Assembly: GCA_019420305.1 (NCBI GenBank)
Contig: JAHZHL010000008.1
Coordinates: 1-64,000 of the forward strand
DNA length: 64,000 nucleotides
Direction of reading: 5' to 3'
From: Bacillota bacterium
GTDB lineage: Bacteria > Bacillota > Clostridia > Peptostreptococcales > Anaerovoracaceae
A program made the position numbers and the translations under genes. The notes under the pieces are model-generated. The model worked only from the letters and a program-made list of their open reading frames with translations. It was not told the origin of the DNA and made no database searches. This document shows, in pieces, positions 8,236 through 17,705 of the stretch (within the stretch, counting starts at the first letter, position 1; every line of letters starts with the position of its first letter).

Positions 8236-9088
8236 TAAAAACTTTCCCCAATGATGTGCAAATTACCCCTTTTATCTCCAAAACGGTAAGAATCCCGCTG
8301 ATAACAGAAGCAGGTTTTCCAAATGCCTCGCACAGTTGATCCTGCGTCATTTCACCATGTTTTTGCAGGAGGTTCACCAGAGCGGATTCATCCCTTCCCA
8401 AATTTTTTTCAGAAAAATCTGTTCGAGACGGTTCAATTCCCAGATCGGACAGCAGATCTTCCAGAATCACCAGCGGAAGCGCCCCGTCCCGGATCAGTTT
8501 ATTGCTGCCCAGATGATACGCGCTGTTGATCGGGCCCGGAACCGCGTAAACAGACCTTCCCTGATCCGCGGCCATCTCGGCAGTAATCAGAGCTCCGCTG
8601 CTGTTGGGAGCCTGTACAACGACCGTCGCTTCCGCAATTCCGCTGATAATCCGATTGCGCCTCGGAAAGCGATATCTCGCTGGTTCTGTTCCCGGCGGAT
8701 ATTCAGATAAGAGAAGCCCTTTCTTTTTAATCGCATCCCGCAAATTCCGGTTGGCAGCCGGATAACAGATATCAATCCCGCACCCTAACACTGCCGCCGT
8801 ACCTCCAAAAGAGTCGGTGTTTTCCAGCGCACCAAGATGCGCGCATGTGTCAATCCCGCTAGCCATTCCGCTCACAACAGTCACGCCACACCTTGCAAGA
8901 CGTTCCCCCAGTTTTTTGGCGATGATCCTTCCATACTCATTCGTTTTTCTAGAACCTACCACCGCAACGCATCGTTTTTCTGCCAGACACAGATCCCCTG
9001 CGTAATAAAGAGGATCCGGTGGTTCTTTTATTTCTTTAAGCAGCGGCGGATAGTTTTCTTCATTTATATGTATTTTATTTATGTTCAT
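8225..9088 (-). CDS. dprA: DNA-processing protein DprA
   Basis: DprA/Smf binds single-stranded DNA and loads RecA during transformation. The 287-residue product has the Rossmann-like core VVGSRKTNEYG, SGMASGIDTCAH, GCGIDICYPAAN, FPRRNRIISGIA and AVPGPINSAYHLGSNKLI. A C-terminal winged-helix-like region (about 220-287) follows. I prefer the ATG at 9088, nine bases after AGGAG, over a TTG at 9094 that sits too close to it. It directly follows comM, and both are competence-related genes widely kept in non-competent species. Confidence 0.94.
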   Translation of the reverse strand: MNINKIHINEENYPPLLKEIKEPPDPLYYAGDLCLAEKRCVAVVGSRKTNEYGRIIAKKLGERLARCGVTVVSGMASGIDTCAHLGALENTDSFGGTAAVLGCGIDICYPAANRNLRDAIKKKGLLLSEYPPGTEPARYRFPRRNRIISGIAEATVVVQAPNSSGALITAEMAADQGRSVYAVPGPINSAYHLGSNKLIRDGALPLVILEDLLSDLGIEPSRTDFSEKNLGRDESALVNLLQKHGEMTQDQLCEAFGKPASVISGILTVLEIKGVICTSLGKVFIAK

Positions 9089-9090
9089 AC

Positions 9091-10614
9091 TCAACTTCTC
9101 CTGTAAAGCGGTTCCAACATCCGGTACTGCAACGCTTCCGCTATATGCTCCGTATGAATTTCTTCTGTTTTTTCAAGGTCAGCAATGGTTCTCGCCACCT
9201 TCATCATTTTGTAATACCCCCTCATGCTGAGTCCCAGCTTTTCACATGCATCCTGCAGAAATCGCCGTGAAGCATCCGACATACAGCAGAATTTCTCCGA
9301 CTGCTGTTCGGTAAGTCGGCTGTTAAAACGGATGTTCGTTCCTTGATATCGCTCGGCCTGAATATTTACCGCTGCCGTCACCATCTGTTTCATCTGTCTG
9401 CTGTCCAGCCCCTTATGAGTTCTCCCAACCTCACTCTGCGAAACCGGCCGCACTTTCACATGCAGATCAATCCGATCCAGAAGCGGTCCGGAAAACCGGG
9501 AGTAATATCGGGCAAGTTCTCGCGAAGAACAGGTACAAAGGTGCTTATCATCACCAAGATATCCGCATTTACATGGATTCGCAGCAGCAACCAGCATCAT
9601 TCCGCACGGGAACGAAACGCTTCCCCAGGATCGGTTAATCGTAATGGTTCCTTCTTCCACAGGCTGACGCAACATTTCCAGCAACGCGGGATCAAATTCG
9701 CCAAACTCATCCAAAAAGAGGATGCCATTGTGAGAAAGTGATAATTCTCCCGGCCTCGGCTGTCTTCCTCCCCCGATAAACGCCGCTTTGGAAATGGAAT
9801 GATGCGGTGCCCGGAAGGGCCGTCTGGTCACAATCTGAAATCCATTGCGCAGAAGTCCTGCGGCACTGTATATTTTTGTGACTTCCAGCTGTTCTTCATA
9901 GTTCATTTCCGGCATAATAGAAGGAATCCTCTTGGCAAGCATCGTTTTGCCACTTCCGGGGCTGCCTATCATAAGTAGGCCATGATTTCCCGCTGCTGCC
10001 ACCAGAATTGCTCTTTTTACACTTTCCTGCCCGAAAACATCACAGAAGTCCTCAGCAGCTTCATCGCCGGGCGGCTCCACGTCCTCCATAATCCAGTATT
10101 TCTTTTTCTTTCCCAGCGCATACTCCAGGCTTTCCGCAAGAGCCTCCACGGGATAAAGTTTCATATCTTTTAGAAGCGCCGCTTCCTGTATATTCTTCTT
10201 CGGAAGGATCAGTCTGCGAATTCCATGCCGCCTCAATCCCATAGCCAGAGGCAATGCTCCGCGAACAGGCTTTACCTGCCCGTCTAAAGAAAGCTCCCCC
10301 AGGAACGCCGTTTTCCGATCAGGTTCTGTGCCGCCCTTTTCCAGGAGAAGAATCCCCATAGCGATTGGTAAATCAAAATGACTACCTTCCTTTGGTGTCC
10401 CGGCGGGAGAAAGGTTGACCGTAATACGTCTTCTTGGAAATTCCAATCCGGAGTTCAGGATAGCCGCCCGGATTCGTTCTCTCGCCTCTTTAATCGTCGT
10501 ATCCGCAAGTCCTACCATATGAACCGCGGGAAGCCCCGGGCGCAGATCCGTTTCCACAATTACCGGCTCCGCCTCCATTCCTAAGAGCGACGCGGTTATA
10601 ATCTTTGATAGCAT
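9091..10614 (-). CDS. comM: YifB/ComM family Mg-chelatase-like AAA ATPase
   Basis: ComM is a hexameric helicase that promotes branch migration during natural transformation in Gram-negatives; the Firmicute homologues are less studied. The start at 10614 (MLSKIITASLLG, GAGGAGG upstream) gives 507 residues and avoids overlap with yraN. The N-terminal lon-like domain has VGLADTTIKEARERIRAA and NLSPAGTPKEGSHFDLP. The Mg-chelatase AAA core has Walker A GSPGSGKTML near residue 220, FRAPHHSISKAA, GILFLDEFGEF and AANPCKCGYLGD. It sits between yraN and dprA with gaps of 10 and 2 bases. Confidence 0.95.
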   Translation of the reverse strand: MLSKIITASLLGMEAEPVIVETDLRPGLPAVHMVGLADTTIKEARERIRAAILNSGLEFPRRRITVNLSPAGTPKEGSHFDLPIAMGILLLEKGGTEPDRKTAFLGELSLDGQVKPVRGALPLAMGLRRHGIRRLILPKKNIQEAALLKDMKLYPVEALAESLEYALGKKKKYWIMEDVEPPGDEAAEDFCDVFGQESVKRAILVAAAGNHGLLMIGSPGSGKTMLAKRIPSIMPEMNYEEQLEVTKIYSAAGLLRNGFQIVTRRPFRAPHHSISKAAFIGGGRQPRPGELSLSHNGILFLDEFGEFDPALLEMLRQPVEEGTITINRSWGSVSFPCGMMLVAAANPCKCGYLGDDKHLCTCSSRELARYYSRFSGPLLDRIDLHVKVRPVSQSEVGRTHKGLDSRQMKQMVTAAVNIQAERYQGTNIRFNSRLTEQQSEKFCCMSDASRRFLQDACEKLGLSMRGYYKMMKVARTIADLEKTEEIHTEHIAEALQYRMLEPLYRRS

Positions 10615-10624
10615 ATCGGCCTCC

Positions 10625-10960
10625 TCAAATATTTTCAATATGGTTGATTTCAATTTCAATGGCGTCAAATTGTATTTGTCCGAACAAACGCTTCTGCCCG
10701 CGCGCGGCCGCCAGATAGCCGCAGGCCGCCGCTTTCATATTACCCAGTTTTCGGGGAGTAATGCTCTCCGCCGGATGCCCGAATAAATCTCCCTGCCGTG
10801 TTTTTACTTCTACAAAATGCAGGATCTGTCCCTTTAGCGCCACAATATCAATTTCTCCGGATCGGCATCGGAAATTTCTGCAAAGAATCCGATATCCGTT
10901 GTGTTCCAGAAAATCTTTCGCCGCGTCTTCTCCAAGTTTTCCAAGCTGCTGGTTCGTCAT
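10625..10960 (-). CDS. UPF0102 family endonuclease-like protein YraN
   Basis: A 111-residue protein of the UPF0102 (YraN) family with a restriction-endonuclease-like fold. The signature is complete: GEDAAKDFLEHNGYRIL, RSGEIDIVALKGQILHFVEVKTR and PRKLGNMKAAA. Acidic residues and Lys in GEIDIV...FVEVKTR match the nuclease-fold core, but activity is not generally proven for the family. It heads the yraN-comM-dprA operon, with AGGAGGAGG before the ATG. Confidence 0.93.
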   Translation of the reverse strand: MTNQQLGKLGEDAAKDFLEHNGYRILCRNFRCRSGEIDIVALKGQILHFVEVKTRQGDLFGHPAESITPRKLGNMKAAACGYLAAARGQKRLFGQIQFDAIEIEINHIENI

Positions 10961-11013
10961 TTTACCTCCTCCTTTTTCGCATTCGCATTCATATTTGTAA
11001 TTATTTTACATTT

Positions 11014-11042
11014 ATGTTATATTAAGGTTTTTTGTTTGTCAA
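11014..11042 (-). promoter_or_regulatory. Promoter for yraN-comM-dprA
   Basis: On the minus strand TTGACA (11042-11037) and TAACAT (11019-11014) are 17 bases apart, about 50 bases upstream of yraN. Confidence 0.65.
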
Positions 11043-11112
11043 GGAAAAATTTCCATTTTTCCTTGGATAATCACCTGCCCACAGAAAAAACTTTGGATAT
11101 AAGTTCCTGGAC

Positions 11113-11142
11113 AAAAAAAAGAGGCTGCCGAAATGGCGCCCC
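11113..11142 (-). terminator. Intrinsic terminator after HAD phosphatase gene
   Basis: On the minus strand GGGGCGCC and GGCAGCCTC form an eight-base-pair stem with one bulged A and an ATTTC loop, followed by eight Ts (11120-11113). It lies just downstream of the 11150 stop codon. Confidence 0.7.
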
Positions 11143-11149
11143 TGCTTTC

Positions 11150-11971
11150 CTACAAAACAAATTTCCTCACTGCCTTTGCTACTCCATCCTCGTGATTCGT
11201 GGCAGTCACATATCTGGCTATGGCTTTTACTTCATCCTTTGCATTTCCGACAGCTACAGGAAGTCCCGCAAGTCTCATCATTGCCATATCATTCGGACTG
11301 TCTCCGACAGCCATCATTTCTTCAGGCCTTACGTCCAGGATACGTTCCAGTTCCTGCAAAGCCCTTGCTTTACTTGTTGTCGCTCCTCCAATCTCCAGAT
11401 TATGGTCAAAGGATGTTGTCAGCGTCGTATCCGCAAGGTTTCCCAAAACTTCCCTCATCATGGATCGATCTTTCTGATTCTCAAAATTCACATTGATATT
11501 TTCGATATGCTTCTTATTCCTGAGGATAAAATCATACAATCCTTCTATCGGCTGCCGGGTTGTAAGCACATAATCCACATGCCGGAAACTGAGCCGGGTT
11601 TCTTTAATATGATCATATTGAGATTTTTCAATGTACGCGCCGCCTCTTGTAAATGCTTCCACCATAAACGGATATTGGCGCAGAAGCGCAACCGCCGCTT
11701 CCACCGCGGAAGGTGCAATGCAGTTTTCATAAATCACTTCTTTGGTTTTTAAATCCGTAATAATCGCGCCATTTGAAGTCAGGACATAACGAATGCCCTT
11801 CACCTGAAATACATCTTCGGGAAGCGCCGAATACGCTCTTCCCGTCGCAATCACTATGTTGACCCCTCTTTCCGCCGCTTCTCCCAGAGCCTCCCTGTTT
11901 GACCGACTGATCACCCGATCATCATTAAGCGTCGTGCCGTCCAAGTCTAAAGCTATCAATTTTATCGCCAT
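11150..11971 (-). CDS. Cof-type HAD family hydrolase
   Basis: A 273-residue haloacid-dehalogenase phosphatase of the Cof/type IIB class, typically acting on sugar phosphates or flavin/nucleotide phosphates. Motif I is LIALDLDGTTLND at residues 4-16, motif II is VIATGRAYSAL, Lys is in TSKARALQEL and motif IV is VGDSPNDMAMMR. The cap domain lies between motifs II and III. AGGAGC precedes the ATG. It follows the metallo-hydrolase gene by two bases, so the pair is co-transcribed. The substrate cannot be read from the sequence. Confidence 0.92.
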   Translation of the reverse strand: MAIKLIALDLDGTTLNDDRVISRSNREALGEAAERGVNIVIATGRAYSALPEDVFQVKGIRYVLTSNGAIITDLKTKEVIYENCIAPSAVEAAVALLRQYPFMVEAFTRGGAYIEKSQYDHIKETRLSFRHVDYVLTTRQPIEGLYDFILRNKKHIENINVNFENQKDRSMMREVLGNLADTTLTTSFDHNLEIGGATTSKARALQELERILDVRPEEMMAVGDSPNDMAMMRLAGLPVAVGNAKDEVKAIARYVTATNHEDGVAKAVRKFVL

Positions 11972-11973
11972 TT

Positions 11974-12567
11974 TTACGCTCCTGTTATCTCCAAAAATTC
12001 ATGATTGATTTTCCTGACTTTTTTCATATTACATCCGTCTCCGTGTCCCGGATAAATAAAAATTTCATTGCTCCATTTATTGATAATATCTCTGCAGGAG
12101 CGGATCATATCGGCTTCTGAACCATCTTCCAAATCGGTCCTTCCGAGATCCACATTAAAAATCGTATCACCGGTAAAAGCCAGCTTCCCCCTGTCCGAAA
12201 AAAAGCAGACGCTTCCAGCGGTATGTCCCGGTGTATGAATTACACGAATCATTTCATTTCCCAAACGAATCACATCGCCGTCTTCCATAGGTCTCTCCAC
12301 TTCAAATTTGCAATGATCAATATCTGCCCGATGAAGAAATGCCGGACAGTCAAACATAGATTTCAGCTTTTCTGCCGCGCCCGTATGATCATGATGGTGG
12401 TGCGTCAGAAGAATGCCCTGCGGCTTCAGCTTTTTCAATTCAATGAAATCACGAAACACACCCGCGTTATAGCCGGGATCAATCACATAGCAGTCCCCGC
12501 CTTCTTCCTGATAAATTACATATCCATTACTCTGCAGAATGCCGCCGATATATCTTTTTATGTTCAT
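11974..12567 (-). CDS. MBL-fold metallo-hydrolase (glyoxalase II-like)
   Basis: A 197-residue metallo-beta-lactamase-fold hydrolase. The metal site THHHHDHTG is near residue 56, with HTPGHTAGSVCF near 112, a metal-bridging Asp in FTGDTIFNVDLGRTDL and a final His in PGHGD. This pattern is typical of short glyoxalase II-like proteins that hydrolyse thioesters. GGGGAG precedes the ATG. The gene is cotranscribed with the HAD phosphatase. Substrate unknown. Confidence 0.92.
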   Translation of the reverse strand: MNIKRYIGGILQSNGYVIYQEEGGDCYVIDPGYNAGVFRDFIELKKLKPQGILLTHHHHDHTGAAEKLKSMFDCPAFLHRADIDHCKFEVERPMEDGDVIRLGNEMIRVIHTPGHTAGSVCFFSDRGKLAFTGDTIFNVDLGRTDLEDGSEADMIRSCRDIINKWSNEIFIYPGHGDGCNMKKVRKINHEFLEITGA

Positions 12568-12752
12568 TGTTCATAGCTCTCCCCTTTTTTCTTATTCTTC
12601 ATTTATTTTAACACAAGCAGTCAATTTCGTCCAATTCGCACGTTCTGCCATTTCGGATTCTGCATGCGCTATCGGTATACTCCTGTATTCATATTTATTT
12701 CATGCTTCCTGAATCCTCCTCTCGAAATTTTGTATATCCTGTAAAATGCGTA

Positions 12753-12780
12753 TTGCCAAACCGACAAATAGTGATACAAT
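12753..12780 (+). promoter_or_regulatory. Promoter for trkA-trkH-trkH
   Basis: TTGCCA (12753-12758) and TACAAT (12775-12780) are 16 bases apart, 40 bases upstream of trkA. The leader is too short to hold a c-di-AMP riboswitch. Confidence 0.55.
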
Positions 12781-12819
12781 AATGGTGTTATTTTCATTAC
12801 GGAGGTACAAAAGGGAGAA

Positions 12820-14202
12820 ATGAAAATTGCTATTGTCGGCGCGGGGAAGCTGGGCCTGAAGGTTACGGAAGCGCTCCTGGGCGGAGATCATTCTGTAACC
12901 ATTCTCGATCAGGACGAAGATGTTCTGCAGAAGCTCAGCTCCCATCTGGATGTCATGACCGTTAACGCGAACGCGAAGGAGACGAAAATTCTCAAGAACC
13001 TGGGAATCGCCACCTATGATTATTTGATCGCTGTAACAGAAAGCGACGAGACCAATATCGTCATCGCGTCTTTCGCGAAAAAGCTTGGCTGCTCCAAAGT
13101 CATTGCGAGAGTCCGCGATCCGGAGCATATGGATCAGCTTGGTTTTATTAAAGAAACTATGGGGATTGACAGCATTGTAAATCCGGATCTGGCAATTACC
13201 GTCGAAATCTATAAATACCTGGTGGAAAAATATACCCTTAGCAATGGTATTTTTTCCAGCGGGAAAGTAGCGCTTCTGGAATTCAGCGCGAAAAAGTTTT
13301 CCGCGCTCATTGGTCGTTCGATGCATGATGTAGGCGCTGTGCTGGAGAACATGCTGATTGTCGCTTTATCCAGAAACGGGAAAGTCATTATTCCCCATGG
13401 GGATACCGTTATCCAGCCCGAAGATGGGCTTTATGTGATCGGTGAACGGATTCCCATCATGGAGCTGAACGCGCAGGTACATGAAAAGGGGAAGTACACC
13501 GATCTGCAGAAAGTCATGATCGTGGGGGGAGGAAAAACCGGATATTATCTCGCGAAAAAACTCTCCGAATTTGGAATTGCGGTCAAAATCATTGAAATTG
13601 ACAAGAATCGATGTCATTACCTTTCCACCCATTTGGAAGACGTTATGATCCTCCACGGCGACGCCACGGATCTGGATCTTTTGGAAGAAGAAAATCTGGA
13701 TGAGATGGACGCCTTTGTAACGGCGACCGGATATGATGAAGAGAATTTGCTGCTGGCATTAATGGCCAAACGACATAAAATTGAAGATGTAATCGCTAAA
13801 GTAAGCCGCGAAAGCTACTCGGAACTCATTGAAAGTATGGGAATCGATATGGCCCTCAATCCGATTGATATTACCGCGAGTACAATTCTCCGTTTTGTCC
13901 AGGGTTCCAAACGGGTCGTTTCTTCTGTCCTGATTCAGGGACAGGCTGAAATCATGGAAATCATCGCTTCCCACCACATGAAACTCATCGACCGTCCATT
14001 ATCTGAATTGGAAATTCCGGACGGAGTCATCGTCGCCGCGATTCACAGAGGACTGAATGTCATTATTCCAAATGGAGACACCATCATTCAGGAAGGGGAT
14101 CGGGTCATTTTCTTCAGCCTGCTGACAGAGCTTCCGGAACTGGAAAAAATGCTGAGGGATAATGAAAAGCTGCCATTTTTTAAACGTAAGAGACAGAGGT
14201 GA
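12820..14202 (+). CDS. trkA: Trk potassium uptake protein TrkA
   Basis: Cytoplasmic gating ring of Trk/Ktr-type K+ channels. The 460-residue protein is a full tandem: RCK-N (GAGKLGLKV at residues 6-14), RCK-C, then a second RCK-N (VGGGKTGYYLAKKL near 233) and a second RCK-C. Acidic residues follow each Rossmann core (LDQDEDV; EIDKNRC), consistent with NAD/ATP-type ligand binding. The gene begins the operon with trkH genes and ends in a TGA that overlaps the next ribosome binding region, so coupling is likely. Confidence 0.95.
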   Translation: MKIAIVGAGKLGLKVTEALLGGDHSVTILDQDEDVLQKLSSHLDVMTVNANAKETKILKNLGIATYDYLIAVTESDETNIVIASFAKKLGCSKVIARVRDPEHMDQLGFIKETMGIDSIVNPDLAITVEIYKYLVEKYTLSNGIFSSGKVALLEFSAKKFSALIGRSMHDVGAVLENMLIVALSRNGKVIIPHGDTVIQPEDGLYVIGERIPIMELNAQVHEKGKYTDLQKVMIVGGGKTGYYLAKKLSEFGIAVKIIEIDKNRCHYLSTHLEDVMILHGDATDLDLLEEENLDEMDAFVTATGYDEENLLLALMAKRHKIEDVIAKVSRESYSELIESMGIDMALNPIDITASTILRFVQGSKRVVSSVLIQGQAEIMEIIASHHMKLIDRPLSELEIPDGVIVAAIHRGLNVIIPNGDTIIQEGDRVIFFSLLTELPELEKMLRDNEKLPFFKRKRQR

Positions 14203-14210
14203 GCGCCGCT

Positions 14211-15674
14211 ATGAATCTGAGTTTACGTACATTCTGCAGAATCATTGGTCTGGCGATGCTGGTCATCGGGCTTTCCATGTTTCCTTCTCTTATTGTAGCG
14301 GTTATTTATAAAGAAACTGTTTCGTTTCTGGCTTTTCTAGGTACCATATTGTTTGCGGCGGTCTGCGGTTTTTTTCTGTTATGGTTTGGACAGCCTTCTA
14401 CACAGCACCTGAAAGTCCGAGACGGATTTCTGATTGTAACGGTATGCTGGATTGTATCCGCGCTTCTGGGGGCCGCGCCTTTCATGCTTTCCGGAAGCAT
14501 ACCTGATTTTTTTGTTGCTTTTTTCGAGTCCTGTTCCGGCTTTTCTACAACAGGCGCCACAGCGCTTTCTGATGTGGAAATCCTTCCCAAAAGCATCTTG
14601 TTCTGGCGTTCTTTCACGCATTGGATCGGGGGTATGGGGATTCTTATTTTTGCCATTGCCCTGATGCCTTCTTTAGGGATCAACGGACAGAATATCGCGG
14701 TTTCGGAAGCTCCCGGCCCGACTCTTGATAAAATTACTCCCAAAATGTCGGATACCGCCAAGGCCCTGTACACAACTTATTTTGTGTTTACGATTGTAGA
14801 AACCATTCTCCTGTGTCTGGGAGGCGTCAGTCTTTATGACTCGCTGCTTCACACCTTCGGCTCCGTAGGTACCGGAGGATTTTCCGATTATAATAACAGC
14901 GTCGCCCATTTTGACAGTGTTTACGCGGAAATGGTCATCACATTTTTTATGATTCTCTCCGGCGCCAATTTCAATCTGTATTATATGTCGCTGAAAGACG
15001 GAATTTCATCTATTTTCCGAGACGCGGAGTTTCGCTTTTATTTGTTTATTATCGGAGCTTCCACGATTCTCATCGCGGCCAACCTCTTTTTCAGCGGATT
15101 TTACAGCAGCGTTGGCCAGTCTCTGCGATATTCCGTATTTCAAACATCAACAATCATTACCACAACCGGTTTCGCGACAGATAATTTTGACCTTTGGCCG
15201 ACCTTCAGCAAAATGATTCTGATTCTTTTGATGTTTGTCGGCGGGTGCGCGTCTTCCACCGGCGGCGGTATCAAGGTTGTACGGATTCTGGTTCTTTTAA
15301 AACTGATCCGGCGGGGTATCGCCACCAGGCTCCATCCTAACGCGATAGTCACAGTTAAAATAAACGGAAAAAACATTCCTTCTGATACGGTTTCGGCTAT
15401 CGCCAACCATATGTTTTTGTATATCGCTGTGGTTTTCATTTCTACGATTCTGCTGTCGCTGAATAATTTTGATATGATTACCACATTTACTTCCGTGCTC
15501 ACCTGCATCGGAAATATCGGTCCCGGACTGGAGCTTGTAGGGCCTGCCGCCAATTTCAGCATTTATTCGGGACCCGGTTTGTTCCTTCTGTCCATTCTCA
15601 TGCTGGCAGGACGGCTGGAGCTGTTTACCCTGTTTATTTTGCTAACGCCTAGATTCTGGAACCCAAATCATTAA
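14211..15674 (+). CDS. trkH: TrkH family potassium uptake protein (copy 1)
   Basis: Membrane pore subunit of a Trk/Ktr K+ uptake system. I chose the ATG at 14211 (AGAGGTGA eight bases upstream) over a GTG at 14199. The 487-residue protein shows four pore repeats: SGFSTTGAT, GSVGTGGFS, ITTTGFAT and CIGNIGPGL. Each keeps the filter glycine, as expected for a K+-selective channel. About ten hydrophobic segments are visible. It is directly preceded by trkA and followed, after 13 bases, by a second trkH. Confidence 0.94.
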   Translation: MNLSLRTFCRIIGLAMLVIGLSMFPSLIVAVIYKETVSFLAFLGTILFAAVCGFFLLWFGQPSTQHLKVRDGFLIVTVCWIVSALLGAAPFMLSGSIPDFFVAFFESCSGFSTTGATALSDVEILPKSILFWRSFTHWIGGMGILIFAIALMPSLGINGQNIAVSEAPGPTLDKITPKMSDTAKALYTTYFVFTIVETILLCLGGVSLYDSLLHTFGSVGTGGFSDYNNSVAHFDSVYAEMVITFFMILSGANFNLYYMSLKDGISSIFRDAEFRFYLFIIGASTILIAANLFFSGFYSSVGQSLRYSVFQTSTIITTTGFATDNFDLWPTFSKMILILLMFVGGCASSTGGGIKVVRILVLLKLIRRGIATRLHPNAIVTVKINGKNIPSDTVSAIANHMFLYIAVVFISTILLSLNNFDMITTFTSVLTCIGNIGPGLELVGPAANFSIYSGPGLFLLSILMLAGRLELFTLFILLTPRFWNPNH

Positions 15675-15687
15675 AGGAAGTACCGCC

Positions 15688-17157
15688 ATGTCATTGAATG
15701 TTAAATTAAATTATCAGGTTATCGCAAAAATTCTTGGAATCGTCACGCTGATTATCGGGCTTTTCATGCTCCCCGCTCTTTTCTGCGCTGTTTTCTATGG
15801 AGAAACAGAAAACATCCGGGCGCTGATGATTTCTTCGGGGCTCACCATTGCTACGGGTTCCTTTGTGATTCTCATTGTAAAGCCGGCAAAAGCCCGATTT
15901 CGCGCAAGAGAGGGATATCTTGTAGTAGCTCTCTGCTGGCTCATATGTTCCTTCTTTGGAGCGCTGCCTTATTATTTTTCTGATTTTACCAGCAGCTTTA
16001 CCGATAGCTTTTTTGAGTCTGTCTCAGGGTTTACAACGACCGGCTGCACCGCTATGGGAATCAAAATCATGCCGAAAGCCCTTCTCCTTTGGAAAGCGAT
16101 TACTCACTGGCTGGGCGGCATGGGGATCTTAGTTTTTGCCATTTCTATTCTTCCCGCTCTCGGGATCAACGCCCAGCTGATTGCCCGCGCGGAAACGCCT
16201 GGCCCTGTATTAGAAAAAATGGCCGTCCGCATGAGTGATTCCGCGAAAATACTCTATCTGACCTATATTTCCTTGAGCCTCCTGGAATTTATTCTGCTGT
16301 GCCCATTTATGACCCCCTTTGATTCTCTGATTAATACTATGGGAAGTATCAGCAGCGGCGGACTGTTTGCCCATCCGGACGGCATCGCTTACTATAACAG
16401 CGTAGCTGTTGAGATTATTATCAGTGTCTTTACAATCCTTGCTTCAATCAACTTTATTCTCTACCACTACGCGGCTACCGGAAAGTGGGGTTATGTGGCG
16501 CGGGATGTTGAGTTGCGCTCCTTTTTGCGAATTATTATCGGGGCTGTGCTGCTTTGCACTCTTGGACTTTATTTTCTCGGAAATTATCCGAACTTTTTCC
16601 AGGCTCTAAGAGATTCCTTTTTCCAGGTAGTCAGCATGATTACGACCTCCGGATATTCCAGCGCAGATTATACCATCTGGCCGGCCGTATGCCAGATGAT
16701 CCTCTTCACCCTGCTGTTCATCGGGGGTTGCGCGGCTTCCACCAGCGGTTCCCTCAAGGTTATCCGTGTAGTCATTCTATTAAAGCTAATCGGCCGCGGA
16801 TTTTACAAACGGATTCATCCACGCTCTGTAGTGGCGGTCAAAATCGGGAAAAAAGCGGTTCCCGCCCTGGTGGTTTCGGAGATCACGGTGTTCATTCTCA
16901 TGTACATGTGTTTGTTTCTCTTTTCCTGTCTGGTGCTTTCTTTGCAGAATCTGGATCTGGAAACAACGATCTCTACAGCCGCGTCTCTACTGAGCAACAC
17001 CGGTATGGCCTTCGGCGAGGTAGGTTCCATGGGAGATTATTCCATATACAGCGCTCCGCTGAAATTATATCTCAGTCTACTGATGATCATCGGAAGGCTG
17101 GAACTGTTTACCATCGTCATTCTCTTTACCAAAAGTTTCTGGGGGAAAGAGCGTTAA
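15688..17157 (+). CDS. TrkH family potassium uptake protein (copy 2, divergent filter)
   Basis: A second 489-residue TrkH paralogue, collinear with copy 1 over its whole length. The pore loops read SGFTTTGCT, GSISSGGL, ITTSGYSS and LSNTGMAF. The core filter glycine remains in each, but loops 2 and 4 lose the extra glycines seen in copy 1 (GTGG to SSGG; GNIGPGL to SNTGMAF). Ion selectivity or affinity may therefore differ, for example Na+ permeability. Both copies probably share the single TrkA gating protein. The gene ends before a strong terminator. Confidence 0.92.
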   Translation: MSLNVKLNYQVIAKILGIVTLIIGLFMLPALFCAVFYGETENIRALMISSGLTIATGSFVILIVKPAKARFRAREGYLVVALCWLICSFFGALPYYFSDFTSSFTDSFFESVSGFTTTGCTAMGIKIMPKALLLWKAITHWLGGMGILVFAISILPALGINAQLIARAETPGPVLEKMAVRMSDSAKILYLTYISLSLLEFILLCPFMTPFDSLINTMGSISSGGLFAHPDGIAYYNSVAVEIIISVFTILASINFILYHYAATGKWGYVARDVELRSFLRIIIGAVLLCTLGLYFLGNYPNFFQALRDSFFQVVSMITTSGYSSADYTIWPAVCQMILFTLLFIGGCAASTSGSLKVIRVVILLKLIGRGFYKRIHPRSVVAVKIGKKAVPALVVSEITVFILMYMCLFLFSCLVLSLQNLDLETTISTAASLLSNTGMAFGEVGSMGDYSIYSAPLKLYLSLLMIIGRLELFTIVILFTKSFWGKER

Positions 17158-17197
17158 GTAAAATGGAAAAAGGCGCCGTATAAAGAAAATTTTTCCG

Positions 17198-17224
17198 GGC
17201 ATCCTAATCACAGGATGCCTTTTT
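17198..17224 (+). terminator. Intrinsic terminator of the trk operon
   Basis: GGCATCCT (17198-17205) pairs perfectly with AGGATGCC (17212-17219), with a six-base loop and five Ts. Confidence 0.88.
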
Positions 17225-17258
17225 GGATCCGATTTTAAAAGTCAGGGAGGATAATAAC

Positions 17259-17705
17259 ATGCAGGTAAAAGATTTAATGACCACCGGCATCAGCTGTGTG
17301 GAGGAAAAGGCGCCCCTCAGCCAGATTGCCAGGCAGATGCGCCAGGAAGATGTAGGCGTGATTCCGGTCTGCAATGATAAAGGAGAAGTTCTGGGGATTG
17401 TAACGGATCGGGATCTGGTAATCCGCGCTCTCGCCCGTGAAGGGGATAGGAAGCCTTCCGCCGAGCTGAAAGCCGGCGATATAATGTCTACCGGTCTTGT
17501 CTGCGCTTCCCCGGAAATGAATACCCATCACGCGGCTCTGCTGCTGGCAAAATATCAGGTGCGCCGCCTCCCGGTCACAAAAAACGGCCGGCTTGTCGGT
17601 ATGCTCTCCATGGCCGATATTGCCCGCCGTCCGGTATTCATCGATGAGGCCGGGGACGCCCTTTCTTCCATCTGCGCCGTCTCCGCGCCTACCCTTCAAT
17701 CCTGA
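17259..17705 (+). CDS. CBS domain-containing protein
   Basis: A 148-residue protein made of two CBS motifs, a Bateman module that binds adenine nucleotides and senses energy or ionic state. CBS1 covers about residues 5-65 (VKDLMTTGISCVEE; GIVTDRDLVIRAL), CBS2 about 78-135 (DIMSTGLVCASPE; RRLPVTKNGRLVGMLSMADIAR). I chose the ATG at 17259, with GGGAGG upstream. It follows the trk terminator, so it is probably separate. Its stop overlaps the end of rnr by 17 bases on the other strand. No fused effector domain is present. Confidence 0.92.
   Translation: MQVKDLMTTGISCVEEKAPLSQIARQMRQEDVGVIPVCNDKGEVLGIVTDRDLVIRALAREGDRKPSAELKAGDIMSTGLVCASPEMNTHHAALLLAKYQVRRLPVTKNGRLVGMLSMADIARRPVFIDEAGDALSSICAVSAPTLQS

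Noticed and set aside
12568..12819. Cyclic di-AMP (ydaO) riboswitch before trkA
   Set aside because: The predicted transcript start leaves a leader of only about 33 bases, far too short, and no ydaO motifs are seen.
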